Shown here in pieces: positions 44,614-54,172 of a stretch of DNA of 64,000 bases. Position 1 is the stretch's first letter, and each line of letters opens with the position of its first letter. This DNA comes from Streptomyces tuirus (GTDB lineage: Bacteria; Actinomycetota; Actinomycetes; Streptomycetales; Streptomycetaceae), in contig JAGTPG010000002.1 of NCBI GenBank assembly GCA_018195615.1, positions 6,441,501 through 6,505,500 of the forward strand, read 5' to 3'. The notes below the pieces were generated by a model that worked only from the letters and a program-made list of their open reading frames with translations, was not told the origin of the DNA and searched no databases. Both the position numbers and the translations under genes were made by a program.

Positions 44614-46088
44614 GTGCCCTCCATGAACGAACTCGTACGCCAGCACACCGCCCTCGACGACACCGATCTCGAGTGGCTTCACCTGCTGGTCTCGGAGTGG
44701 CAGCTGCTCTCCGACCTCTCCTTCGCCGACCTGGTGCTGTGGGTCCCCACCCGCGACGGAACCCGCTACGTGTCCGTCGCCCAGATGCGGCCCAACACCG
44801 GCCCGACGTCCTACCAGGACGACATGGTCGGCCACCTCGTCCCGCGCGGCCGCCGCCCCATGCTGGACGCCGCCCTCGACGAGGGCCGCATCGTGCGCGA
44901 GGGCGACCCCGAGTGGCGCGAAGAGGTCCCGGTCCGGGTCGAGTCGATCCCCGTGCGGCGGGAGGGGCGCGTCCTCGGTGTCATCGCGCGCAACACCAAC
45001 CTCCTCACCGTGCGCACTCCGAGCCGCCTGGAGCTCACCTACCTGCAGAGCGCCTCCGACCTCGCACAGATGATCGCGGCGGGATCCTTCCCGTTCGCGA
45101 ACCAGCAGCTCGACATGGACGCCTCGCCCCGGGTGGGCGACGGCCTGATCCGGGTCGACGCCGACGGCATCGTCCAGTACGCCTCCCCGAACGCCCTGTC
45201 CGCCTACCACCGGCTCGGCCTCGCCTCCGATCTGGTCGGCCAGCATCTGGGCAAGACCACGGCCGAACTCGCCCCGACCCGGGGCCCGGTGGACGAGGCG
45301 CTCGCCAAGGTCGCCAGCGGCTGGGCGCCACGTGAGTTCGAGATCGAGTCCAACGACGGGGTCATCCAGTTCCGAGCGATCCCCTCAAGCCCAAGGGCAC
45401 CCGTATCGGCTCGCTGGTCCTGCTGCGGGATGTCACCGAGCTGCGCCGCCGAGAGCGCGAGTTGATCACCAAGGACGCGACGATCCGCGAGATCCACCAC
45501 CGCGTCAAGAACAACCTCCAGACGGTGGCGGCCCTGCTCCGGCTCCAGGCCCGGCGCATCGAGTCCGACCGCGGCCGGGAGGCCCTCGAGGAAGCGGTGC
45601 GGCGCGTCGGATCGATTGCGATCGTGCACGAGACGCTCTCTCAGAACCTGGACGAGCGCGTGGAGTTCGACGACATCGCCGACCGGGTCCTGGCGATGGT
45701 CGCGGAGATCTCCCCGGGCAAGGTCACGGGCCGGCGCACCGGCCGCTTCGGCATTCTCGACGCCGAGGTCGCCACCCCGCTGTCGATGGTGCTGACCGAG
45801 GTTCTGCAGAACGCGCTGGAGCACGGCTTCCGCGAGGGCGACACCGGCACGGTCGAGGTGTCGGCGATCCGCGGCGGCACCACGAAGGAGGCCCGTCTCC
45901 TGGTCACCGTCCAGGACGACGGCATCGGCCTGCCGGAAGGCTTCGATCCGCACACCGCGGGCAACCTCGGCCTGCAGATCGTACGGACCTTGGTGGAAGG
46001 TGAGTTGGGCGGCACCTTCGACATGATTCCGGCGCCGGAGCGCGGCACCCGCGTGATCCTGGACATTCCAGTGCGGGCGGACAAGTAG
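44614..46088 (+). CDS. PdtaS-type sensor histidine kinase (frameshifted)
   Basis: About 490 residues. An N-terminal GAF-type domain (residues ~1-150) and a PAS domain (~170-280) precede a HisKA_2/HWE-type core with E-I-H-H-R-V-K-N-N-L-Q-T-V (phospho-His), E-V-L-Q-N-A-L-E-H-G (N box) and D-D-G-I-G-L-P. It resembles PdtaS of mycobacteria, whose response regulator is an RNA-binding ANTAR protein. No regulator gene is adjacent. GTG 44614 or ATG 44623. One base is missing at 45381-45384. A 12-bp terminator follows. Confidence 0.88.
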
Positions 46089-46132
46089 GGAACAGCCGCC
46101 GGTCTTGCGCTGACGACCTCGGAAAAGCATTG

Positions 46133-46161
46133 AGCCCCGGGCCACCAAGTGGCCCGGGGCT
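46133..46161 (+). terminator. terminator after the sensor kinase gene
   Basis: Perfect 12-bp stem (46133-46144 with 46150-46161), 5-base loop, 44 bases after the stop codon. Confidence 0.85.
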
Positions 46162-46226
46162 TAAGCTCGTTGCTGCTTAACTAAGCGCATCGGGGGAACT
46201 GCGCGCTGCGGCTCGGGGCGGGAGAT

Positions 46227-46243
46227 GCGCACTCGCTGTGCGC
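46227..46243 (-). terminator. possible terminator after wblE
   Basis: 6-bp stem GCGCAC/GTGCGC with a TCGCT loop, 35 bases beyond the wblE stop on the minus strand. Confidence 0.45.
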
Positions 46244-46278
46244 GCCGCCAAGCTCAGGCTGTCAGCAGGGGTGGGTTG

Positions 46279-46535
46279 TCAGGCGGAGGCCTGACGAGCC
46301 CGGTTGCGGGCGGCGCGGCGCTTCATGGCGCGGCGCTCGTCCTCGCTGAGACCACCCCAGACGCCGGAGTCCTGGCCGGACTCGAGCGCCCACTGCAGAC
46401 ACTGCTCGATAACCGGGCAGCGACGGCAGACGGCCTTGGCTTCCTCGATCTGCAGCAGCGCAGGACCAGTGTTGCCGATGGGAAGAAGAGCTCGGGGTCT
46501 TCCTCGCGGCAAACGGCGTTGTGACGCCAGTCCAT
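46279..46535 (-). CDS. wblE: WhiB-like iron-sulfur regulator WblE (frameshifted)
   Basis: About 85 residues after correction. Four cluster-ligand Cys occur as C9 and C-R-R-C-P-V-I-E-Q-C. The G-V-W-G-G-L-S turn precedes a basic tail R-R-A-A-R-N-R-A-R. ATG 46535 (M-D-W-R-H-N-A-V-C) with AAGGAGAGG upstream. One base added in the GGG at 46480-46482 restores L-F-F-P-I-G-N-T-G-P. WhiB-like proteins bind a 4Fe-4S cluster and contact the principal sigma factor. WblE is among the most conserved of them in actinomycetes. Confidence 0.9.
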
Positions 46536-46578
46536 GGCTGCTACCTCTCCTTGGTATTACGTGCAAGTGCTTGTGAAT

Positions 46579-46592
46579 GTGAACGCTTTCAC
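46579..46592. promoter_or_regulatory. palindrome in the wblE 5' region
   Basis: GTGAA-CGCT-TTCAC, perfect 5-bp arms with a central CG, 44 bases upstream of the wblE ATG. The form resembles LacI-type operators. The rest of the 317-base gap (46536-46853) shows only a T8 run at 46755-46762, unusual in this genome. Confidence 0.5.
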
Positions 46593-46853
46593 GAATCCCT
46601 CAACAAGTGAAGGGCCGACCGCCAGGTTCCCTGGCGAGGTCCTGTGAGTTGAAGAGGGGTTCTGGTGATCAGTGGAGGCTGGTGTTGCGGGCCGTCCCGA
46701 TCGCCACGTAGAGACTCGCAAACCTCAGCGGCGGATACAACCCCTTCTGGAAAGTTTTTTTTGATTCTTCGGTGTCGACTAGGTCACAGCCGTACTTCCA
46801 TGGGGTGGATCCTGGCCTAAACGTTCGAGTGAAAGGACTTTAGCCCCTTCTGC

Positions 46854-47821
46854 TCACACAATCACACGCAGTGCACGACGTACGCCTGTGAACGTCACGC
46901 TGGTTCGCAGGCCCAGGTGGTCACCGTCCATCTGGAGGGGAGTGGCACCTTCGAATGCAAGGTGAACTCTGTCAAGTCGTGCAGAGAGGTGGCGTGCTTG
47001 CCGCGAGGTCCGCGCTCGGGGGACGAAGTGAGCAACTGGGTGCCATACCGGGCAACCGCCGCGGTGGACAGGCGGCTGAGACCGAAGAGATCGAGACCGG
47101 TATCGAACGAGGCCTTAGGTGCCGCGTAGATCGGGCGATTGCCCAGAAACGTCCACGGGGAGGTGTTCGCGACTATGGACAGCACCAGATCCGTGACCGG
47201 TTCCTCGCCGGCCCGCTCCAGAGTGATCGTCCCGTGCCGCCGGTTCGGTTCGCCCAGGAGTTGACGCATGGCCTGGCGTACGTAAAGAGCGTGTGTGGAT
47301 TTCCGGCCCTGCTCGCGGTGCTGCTCCACCCGGCCCACCACCCCGGCGTCGAAGCCGAGCCCCGCGTTGAAGGTGAACCAGCGGGCCGGCACCGCCTCGT
47401 CCTCCGAGCCCGGCGTGCCCGAGGTCAGGCCCAGGCCGACGGTCCGCTCGCTGCCGTCGCGCAGGGCGTCCAGCAGGGCGCCGGTCGCCTCCACGGCGTC
47501 GTTCGGCAGGCCCAGGGCGCGGGCGAAGACATTGGTGGAGCCGCCCGGGACCACGGCGAGACCGGGCAGGTGCCCCGGGGCGGGCCCGGCGTGCAGGAGG
47601 CCGTTGACCACCTCGTTGACCGTGCCGTCGCCGCCGAGGGCCACCACCAGGTCTATGTCGTCGCTCTCCGCCGCGTGCCGGCCCAGGTCGCGCGCGTGGC
47701 CGCGGTACTCGGTGGTGACCGCCTCGAGCTTCATCTCGCTGGCGAGCGCGTGGATCAGTACGTCGCGCGTGCGCGCACTTGTGGTGGTTGCCGCCGGATT
47801 GACCACGAGGAGTGCACGCAT
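46854..47821 (-). CDS. diacylglycerol kinase family lipid kinase (3' frameshift)
   Basis: About 322 residues after correction. The DAGK catalytic motif is V-A-L-G-G-D-G-T-V-N-E-V-V-N-G, followed by V-P-G-G-S-T-N-V-F-A-R. ATG 47821 (M-R-A-L-L-V-V-N-P-A-A). As given the frame stops at 46895 with an aberrant end. One base added in GGGG at 46937-46940 gives the family C-terminus (L-Q-M-D-G-D-H-L-G ... A-L-R-V-I-V) and a stop at 46854. It likely phosphorylates diacylglycerol or a related lipid at the membrane. Confidence 0.88.
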
Positions 47822-47937
47822 GACTGGCAGCGTACCTACTGGGTGGTACCGGGCCCAGACCGAGGTAGGGATCGGGTAAGAGAGCGGGGGTGAACCTCGC
47901 CACCAGGGGCGCGTACGGCGAGGGCTACTCTTCAGAT

Positions 47938-48387
47938 GTGAGCAGTGAGCAGACCCCCGCCGCCCCGGAAACCACCGGCCCCCGCCCCCGGCGTCTGACG
48001 TACGCCGCGCTGCTGGCCGCACTGGAGGGGCTCGCGCTGGTCGTCGGCGGCGTCTGGATCCTCGTCCTCGGCCTCACGGGTCATCCGGACGACCGGCAGC
48101 AGGCCGTCACCGGAGGCATCACGCTGGTCGTGCTCGCGCTGCTGCCGCTGCTCGCCGCCCGCGGGCTGCTCGGCCGCCGCAGCTGGAGCCGCGGCCCGGC
48201 CGTCATCACCCAGCTCATGGCGCTTCCGGTGGCCTACAACCTGCTCCAGGCCGACAGCATGGCCATTCCGGCCGGGATCGCGCTCGCGGTCGTGGCCGTC
48301 GCGGCGCTGGTGCTGCTCGTGAACCCCGAGACGACCCGGGCCCTCGGGATCCGCGGGCCCGGCAACCCCGGCGCTACGGAGAAGTAG
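47938..48387 (+). CDS. four-helix integral membrane protein, hypothetical
   Basis: About 149 residues from GTG 47938 (an in-frame GTG further upstream at 47890 adds 16). Four hydrophobic segments with conserved-looking R-R-L-T-Y-A-A-L-L-A-A-L-E-G and L-M-A-L-P-V-A-Y-N-L-L-Q. Not recognised functionally. It is divergent from the lipid kinase gene and ends three bases before the convergent sigH stop. Confidence 0.7.
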   Translation: MSSEQTPAAPETTGPRPRRLTYAALLAALEGLALVVGGVWILVLGLTGHPDDRQQAVTGGITLVVLALLPLLAARGLLGRRSWSRGPAVITQLMALPVAYNLLQADSMAIPAGIALAVVAVAALVLLVNPETTRALGIRGPGNPGATEK

Positions 48388-48390
48388 CCG

Positions 48391-49546
48391 TCACTCCTCC
48401 ACGAGGAGCTTCTCCCGCAGCTGCGCCAGTGTGCGCGCCAGCAGCCGGGAGACGTGCATCTGCGAGATGCCGACCTCCTGCGCGATCTGCGACTGGGTCA
48501 TGTTGCCGAAGAACCGCAGCAGCAGGATCCGCTTCTCGCGCGGCGGAAGATCCTCCAGCAGCGGCTTGAGGGACTCCCGGTACTCCACGCCCTCCAGCGC
48601 CTCGTCCTCCGCGCCGAGGGTGTCCGCGACCGCCGGGGACTCGTCGTCCGTGTCGGGGACGTCCAGGGACAGCGTGGAGTACGCGTTGGCGGACTCCAGG
48701 CCCTCCAGGACCTCCTCCTCCGAGATCGCCAGCTTCTCGGCGAGTTCGTGGACCGTGGGCGAGCGGCCGTGCAGCTGGGAGAGCTCGGCCGTGGCCGTGG
48801 TCAGCGCCAGGCGCAGCTCCTGCAGCCGGCGGGGACGCGCACCGCCCAGCCCTTGTCGCGGAAGTGCCGCTTGATCTCGCCGACGACCGTCGGGGTCGCG
48901 TACGTCGAGAACTCCACGCCGCGGTCCGGGTCGAAACGGTCGACCGACTTGATCAGCCCGATCGTGGCGACCTGGGTGAGGTCGTCCAGCGGCTCGCCGC
49001 GGTTGCGGAAGCGGCGTGCGAGATGCTCCACGAGCGGCAGGTGCATGCGGACCAGCTGGTTGCGCAGCTCCGCGTACTCGGGCTGCCGCTGCTGAGGGTG
49101 CGCAGCTTGAGGAACATCTCGCGCGCCCCGCTGCGGTCCGGGGCGCCGTGCTGCGCGCCCTGGGTGTGGTGTGCGCTCGGCGTCTCGTCCTCGGAGTGCC
49201 GCTCGTGCTCGCTCATCGTCCCGCCCGTCGCCCTTCCCCGAGCCCTCGCCTCCTCCGCCACTCTCGACTTCGCGGGAGTGGGCGGACCCCCCTGGGCGGG
49301 GATGCGGTGATCCCCCGCCCGGAGGCGCGCTCCGCACGGCACCCTCCCCGTTCTGCCGCCCGTCGCCCGGGAGGACGACCCCGCGGAGTCGTCCTCCGGG
49401 TGCGGGCGGGCCTGCTCGGGAATGCCGTCGATGCCGGCCGCCATGCGCCGGGCTTCGCTCGGGCCTGTGCCCGTGCCTGTGCCCTCGGCCGGCAGCTCTC
49501 GTGTGCTGCGTTCTTCGTCCCGCACCGGCCCGTCCTCGTTCCTCAC
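48391..49546 (-). CDS. sigH: SigB/SigF-type stress sigma factor, SigH-like (frameshifted)
   Basis: Group 3 sigma factor. Region 2 is D-D-L-T-Q-V-A-T-I-G-L-I-K-S-V-D-R-F, region 3 has S-P-T-V-H-E-L-A-E-K-L, and region 4 has M-T-Q-S-Q-I-A-Q-E-V-G-I-S-Q-M-H-V-S-R. The conserved protein begins at ATG 49216 (M-S-E-H-E-R), ~275 residues. The same frame continues upstream to GTG 49546, which overlaps the anti-sigma stop (GTGA). That adds ~110 low-complexity residues, as in the long SigH forms of S. coelicolor. Single bases are missing at 48831-48834 and 49093-49095. Paired with the RsbW-like gene, as in the osmotic-stress sigH locus. Confidence 0.86.
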
Positions 49547-49968
49547 GCCGGCCCGGGTCCCGCGCCGCGCTGTTTGTAGAGGCTGATCGAAACGGTTTTG
49601 TCCTTGTCCACGGCAGAGGAGACCTTGCCCGCGAGAGCGGACAGGACGGTCCAGGCGAAGGTGTCCCGCGAGGGGGCATGACCGTCCGTGGTCGGTGCCG
49701 AGACGGTGACCTCGAGTGAGTCGTCGACGAGGCGAAAGACACAGCTGAGCACCGAGCCGGGCACGGCCTGCTGAAGCAGGATCGCGCAGGCCTCGTCCAC
49801 CGCGATGCGCAGGTCCTCGATCTCGTCGAGGGTGAAGTCCAAACGGGCCGCGAGACCGGCCGTGGCCGTACGCAGCACCGACAGGTAGGCACCCGCGGCC
49901 GGCAGCCGGACTTCCACGAAGTCCTGGGTCGCGGGCTCGCCTGCGATCTGGGACACCCTCACCTCCAT
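49543..49968 (-). CDS. rshA: RsbW-type anti-sigma factor of SigH (RshA/UshX/PrsH)
   Basis: 141 residues, HATPase_c_2 fold. The N box is E-D-L-R-I-A-V-D-E-A-C-A-I-L-L and a second nucleotide-site segment lies near D-T-F-A-W-T-V-L. It should bind and silence SigH until released by an anti-anti-sigma factor or signal. ATG 49968. The stop overlaps the GTG of the long sigH form, so the two are coupled. A 7-bp hairpin (49990-50007) lies in its leader. Confidence 0.87.
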   Translation of the reverse strand: MEVRVSQIAGEPATQDFVEVRLPAAGAYLSVLRTATAGLAARLDFTLDEIEDLRIAVDEACAILLQQAVPGSVLSCVFRLVDDSLEVTVSAPTTDGHAPSRDTFAWTVLSALAGKVSSAVDKDKTVSISLYKQRGAGPGPA

Positions 49969-50183
49969 GGTGGTACAAGCGTTTCAGGGCCGAGGGTCGC
50001 CCCTCGGGGGTAACGCGATACGTGGTTCAGCGGTGACGCTATCGCGCTCTTGACGGTCCTGTCCCCGGGACCCCAACCCGTGCCGTCACTCACAGTAAAC
50101 CTGTGGACACGCTCCGTGTCTAGGGGTTGGGCGGGCCCAAATGGGAAGAGCGCGCGCCGGGTTGACGTACCCAGACGTCAGAC

Positions 50184-50211
50184 GGTCGAACCGTCCTGGT
50201 CGAACCGTCCT
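50184..50211. repeat. tandem 14-bp duplication
   Basis: GGTCGAACCGTCCT occurs twice head to tail (50184-50197, 50198-50211) in the gap between the anti-sigma and UBP genes. The remainder of 49979-50230 shows a small hairpin and no gene. Confidence 0.7.
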
Positions 50212-50230
50212 GAGTCGAGGTCCCGTCGGG

Positions 50231-50491
50231 TCACACCAGGACATGGTCGACGAAACACCAGCGCCAGGTCTCCCCGGGCTCGTGAGTCCGCATCACGGGA
50301 TGACCCGACTCCTTGTGGTGCTCCGCCGCGTGCCGCCCCGGCGAGGAGTCGCAGCAGCCGACGTGACCGCAGCTCAGGCACAGCCGTAGTTGTACCGGGT
50401 CCATGCCCTCCGCCAAGCACTCCGGACACGTCTCGCTGAGCGGGACGGGTTCGGGATGCGGCAGCGCGTCGGCGTGCGTGCACTGTTTCAT
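50231..50491 (-). CDS. UBP-type zinc finger protein
   Basis: 86 residues. Cys/His pattern C-x2-C (T-C-P-E-C), L-C-L-S-C-G-H-V-G-C-C-D and H-A-A-E-H-H-K-E-S-G-H-P-V, the ZnF_UBP fold. In eukaryotes this fold binds ubiquitin C-termini; in actinomycetes it is a small stand-alone protein of unknown role, perhaps recognising protein C-termini. ATG 50491 (M-K-Q-C-T-H); the frame continues upstream without support. Confidence 0.87.
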   Translation of the reverse strand: MKQCTHADALPHPEPVPLSETCPECLAEGMDPVQLRLCLSCGHVGCCDSSPGRHAAEHHKESGHPVMRTHEPGETWRWCFVDHVLV

Positions 50492-50552
50492 GATTGCCAG
50501 GTTACGACGGTCGCACGGAAGACCGCGGGGAAAAAGAGGGCGGGCGAGAACG

Positions 50553-52149
50553 ATGGACGTGATGCCACTGCTGCTGCTCGTGGCGGGCAGCGCCGCGATC
50601 GCCGCGGCGGCGCGGCGCACCCCGGTGCCGGCCCCGCTGCTGCTGGTGGCGGTCGGGCTGGCGGTCAGCTATGTCCCCGGCGTGCCGGACTACACCCTCG
50701 ACCCGCACGTCGTCCTGCCGCTCATCCTGCCCCGCTGCTGCACACGGCCGCGACCGACAGCTCCTACCTCGACCTGCGGGCGCAGCTGCGGCCGGTCGCG
50801 CTGCTGTCCGTCGGGTACGTGCTGTTCGCGACCTTCGTCGTCGGCTGGGCCCTGTATCTGATCGTGCCGGACCTGCCGCTGACCGCGGCCCTGGTCTTCG
50901 GCGCGGTGGTGGCGCCGCCGGACGCGGTCGCCGCGACGGCGGTGGCACGCCGGGTCGGGCTGCCCTCACGGATCACCACGATCCTTCAGGGCGAGTCGTT
51001 GCTGAACGACGCCACCGCGATCACCGCCTACCGGGTCGCCCTCGCGGCCGCCGTCGGAGAGGGCGCGACCTGGGCCGAGGGCATCGGCGAGTTCCTGGTG
51101 GCGGCGGTCGGCGGCGTCGCGGTGGGGCTGGTGCTGATGGCGCCGATCCACTGGCTGCGCACGCACGTGAAGGAGGCGCTGCTGAAGAACACGCTCTCCC
51201 TGCTGATTCCGTTCGTCGCGTACGCCGTCGCCGAACAGGTGCACGCCTCCGGGGTCCTCGCGGTCGTGGTCGTCGCGCTCTACCTGGGACACCGCGCGTG
51301 GGAGGTGGACTTCGCCACGCGCCTGCAGGAGGACGCGGTGTGGAAGATGGTCGCCTTCGTCCTGGAGTCGTCGGTGTTCGCGCTGATCGGACTGCAGCTG
51401 CCGGTGGTGCTGAGAGGGCTCGGGGAGTACGAGGGCGTCTTGGCCTCCTGGTACGCGGTCGCCGTCTTCCTGGTGGTCGTCGCGGCCCGGTTCGTGTGGG
51501 TGTACCCGGCGACCTTCCTGCCGCGGCTGCTGTCGGCCCGCGTCCGGGAACGGGAGCAGAGCCCGACCTGGAGGGGGCCGTTCGTCGTCGCGTGGGCGGG
51601 CATGCGGGGCGTGGTCTCGCTGGCCATCGCCTTCTCCATCCCGCTCACCCTGCACGACAGCGAGGAGCCCTTCCCGCACCGCAACCTCATCCTCTTCCTG
51701 ACCTTCACGACCGTCATCGGGACGCTGGTCGTCCAGGGGCTGACGCTTCCCCGCTGATCAGGCTGCTGAAGTTCCCCGGGCGGGATGCGCAGGCCGAGAC
51801 CCTCGCCGAGGCCAACGCCCAGGCACAGGCCTCCCGGGCCGCCGAGCGGCGCCTGGACGAACTCCTCGCCGACGAGCGCAACGCCCTGCCCGCTCCGCTC
51901 GCGGACCGGCTGCGCATCGTCCTGGAGCGCCGCCGCAACGCCGTCTGGGAACGGCTCGGGCAGTCCAACCCGGTCACGGGGGAGTCCGTCGACGACACGT
52001 ACCGGCGGCTGTCGCGGGAGATGATCAGCGCCGAGCGCGAGGTGTTCGTCAAGCTCCGGGATGCGCGCTACATCGACGACGAGATGCTGCGGACGCTGCT
52101 GCGCAAGCTGGACCTGGAGGAGGCGGCGGCGTTCCGGGAGACGATGTAG
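50553..52149 (+). CDS. CPA1-type Na+/H+ antiporter (frameshifted)
   Basis: About 532 residues after correction. 12-13 membrane helices with the ion-site motifs A-P-P-D-A-V-A-A-T-A and L-L-N-D-A-T-A-I, then a ~130-residue charged cytosolic tail (E-R-R-R-N-A-V-W-E-R-L-G). Three frames are joined by adding one base at 50731-50734 (CCCC) and one at 51749-51752 (CCCC). ATG 50553 (M-D-V-M-P-L-L). It should exchange sodium for protons in pH and salt homeostasis. Proximity to sigH is suggestive only. Confidence 0.88.
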
Positions 52150-52210
52150 GGGCTCTGGCGGGCGGGTCTTGGCAGGGGCCTCCGGGCGACGTGGGAGGCA
52201 GGCTGCCAGG

Positions 52211-52400
52211 TGTGACGGAGGGCAGCGACCGGGCGTCGGGAGGGGCAGGCTTCCCGGTGGTGCGGAATGGGCGGTAGTGGCCGGGGCGGGGGCGGTACGG
52301 CCTGGTGTGACGGAGGGCTTTGGCCGGTGTCGGGAGGGGGGCTTGCTGCCGTGCCGAGCGGAGGGAAGTGGCCCGGCGGAGTGGACGGCAGGCTGTCGGG
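52211..52400. repeat. degenerate ~95-bp tandem repeat, intergenic
   Basis: TGTGACGGAGGGC starts two units at 52211 and 52306. Each is followed by GTCGGGAGGGG and a GTGGCC-containing stretch; a partial third unit may precede them. The 253-base gap between convergent genes has no coding features. Confidence 0.5.
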
Positions 52401-52402
52401 CG

Positions 52403-53318
52403 TCATGGGAAGGGGCGGCCGGTGATCACGGCCGCCAGCGTCGTCCCTGGCGGGAAGGCGCCTTCGTCGGCCAGGGCGGATAGTCCGTACAGCAGTTTCG
52501 CGACATACAGGCGTTCGACGGGCAGACCGTGCCGGTGTTCGAAGTCCGCGGCGAAGGCGTCGAGCTCGTCGGGCACGCGTGCGTAGCCGCCGAAGTGGAA
52601 GCGGTCGTCCACGTTCCAGACGCCGCGGGGGCCACCGAAGGCCTGGTGCTGCAAGGTCCTGACCTCGGTGCTCAGGAAGCCGCCCTTGAGCACCGGTACG
52701 CCCAGGGCGCGCTGCCCGGGAGCGAGACCGGCGGCGAGCCCCGCCAGCGTGCCGCCGGTGCCGCAGGCCACGGCGACGATGTCGGCCCGGTCGCGCAACT
52801 CGGTGCCGAGGGCCTGGCAGCCGCGTACGGCCTCGGCGTTGCTGCCGCCCTCGGGAACGACGTACGCGTCCTCGGCGTCCGCCGCGCGCAGGATCGCCGC
52901 CAGGGACCGCGGCTCGGACTTGCGGCGGTAGGTCGCCCTGTCCACGAAGTGCAGCCGCATGCCGTCGGCCGAGCAGCGGGCCAGCGAGGGGTTGAGGGGC
53001 CGGTCGGCCAGCTCCTCGCCGCGTACGACACCGACCGTGGGATGCCGAGCAGCCGGCCGGCCGCGGCCGTGGCGCGCAGGTGGTTGGAGTAGGCCCCGCC
53101 GAAGGTGACGACGGCACGGCCGCCCGCCGCCGAGAGATTCGGCGCCAGCTTGCGCCACTTGTTCCCGATCAGCTCCGGGTGGATCAGGTCGTCCCGCTTC
53201 AGCAGGAGCCGGACGCCGCGGCGCTCGAACCGCCCGTCCACGACCTCCCGCACCGGCGAGGGCAACCGGGGGTTCAGGGCCGCGAGGCGGGAGGCGGCGG
53301 GGTGTCGGAGCCGGTCAC
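52403..53318 (-). CDS. PLP-dependent D-cysteine desulfhydrase / ACC deaminase family (frameshifted)
   Basis: Fold type II PLP enzyme of ~305 residues. The PLP Lys lies in L-I-G-N-K-W-R-K-L, and further motifs are G-G-A-Y-S-N-H-L-R, V-P-E-G-G-S-N and C-G-T-G-G-T-L-A-G. The family includes D-cysteine desulfhydrase and ACC deaminase; the exact substrate is open. One base is missing at 53039-53041 and probably another near 53296-53301, which would connect to GTG 53318. A TTG start at 53265 is the alternative. Single minus-strand gene. Confidence 0.82.
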
Positions 53319-53374
53319 CACGTCATTGTCGCCCGGCGTGGAGGCGGGCCGGCGTCCGGCCCGATCCGGCTACA

Positions 53375-53410
53375 GCTTCAGCTTCAGCTTCGGCTTCGGC
53401 TTCGGCTTCG
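53375..53410. repeat. hexanucleotide repeat (GCTTCA/G)6
   Basis: Two GCTTCA units followed by four GCTTCG units, in the 118-base gap between the membrane protein gene and the PLP enzyme gene. A simple-sequence tract of this kind can vary in copy number. On the minus strand it lies just upstream of the PLP enzyme start. Confidence 0.85.
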
Positions 53411-53436
53411 CGACGGTCAGTGAAGGGATCGCCCCT

Positions 53437-53871
53437 TCAGGGCGCTGCGGCACCCGTCGGTGTCGGCTCGGGGCGCCCGGTCCGCCGGCGGTCGCGCACG
53501 AACTCGATGAGTGACGGCCCTCCCCGCAAGCACCAGATCGCGATCACCGGGTCGCAGATCGCGCAGCCCAGGGACGAGGTGTGGAAGAACGGGATGATCG
53601 GGTTGCCCTTGATGTGGTGGACGATGTCCCAGACCGTGTGCAGGAGCCAGCCGACGCCGATCCACGTCCACGACTCCAGGCCGCGGAAGGCGACGTACGT
53701 GAGCAGGGCGGTGAAGGGGAACTCCCAGCCGCCCAGGCCCCCGCCGCTGAGGTACGCGGCTCCCGCGCCGGCCACCATGAGCGCGTTGAGGCGCCGCCGG
53801 TGCGGTTCGCGGACGAGGGACATCAACAGGGCGTAGAGGATGCCGATGCCGATCGGCGCGACGTACTGCAT
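53437..53871 (-). CDS. small integral membrane protein, DUF6010-like
   Basis: 144 residues with four hydrophobic segments and the conserved-looking stretches L-L-H-T-V-W-D-I-V-H-H and I-P-F-F-H-T-S-S-L-G-C-A-I-C-D-P-V-I-A. The histidines and cysteines suggest metal or heme interaction, but nothing firm. ATG 53871. Divergent from the encapsulin gene across 301 bases that contain a -10-like TAATAG (54079-54084) but no clear -35. Confidence 0.75.
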   Translation of the reverse strand: MQYVAPIGIGILYALLMSLVREPHRRRLNALMVAGAGAAYLSGGGLGGWEFPFTALLTYVAFRGLESWTWIGVGWLLHTVWDIVHHIKGNPIIPFFHTSSLGCAICDPVIAIWCLRGGPSLIEFVRDRRRTGRPEPTPTGAAAP

Positions 53872-54172
53872 GGGCGAGCCTTCTCAAGGGGTCGGTGACG
53901 GGACGGATCACCACGCTAGGTCCGGCCCGGCCGGGCCCCCAGAGCCATTACCGACACGTTCCCACGAGTTGTCGCCACCCGTCCGGAACGCGTCCGCAAC
54001 CCGCCCACGACGTCCGCGAACGCCGGAACGCGCCTCCCTCTGCCCAGTACTACGAAGATCCATTCCCGCTCTTTCGTGTAATAGCACCGCGACGCCGGGT
54101 GAGGAAGGCTTGGGCGTGCACAGCGATGCCCGAGGGATTGGGCGTCGGTCACAACCGGGAGGGCAGTTCTCT

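Noticed and set aside
54056..54084. Vegetative promoter for the encapsulin gene
   Set aside because: TAATAG at 54079 is a fair -10, but the hexamer 17 bases upstream (AGATCC) is no -35; not listed as a promoter.
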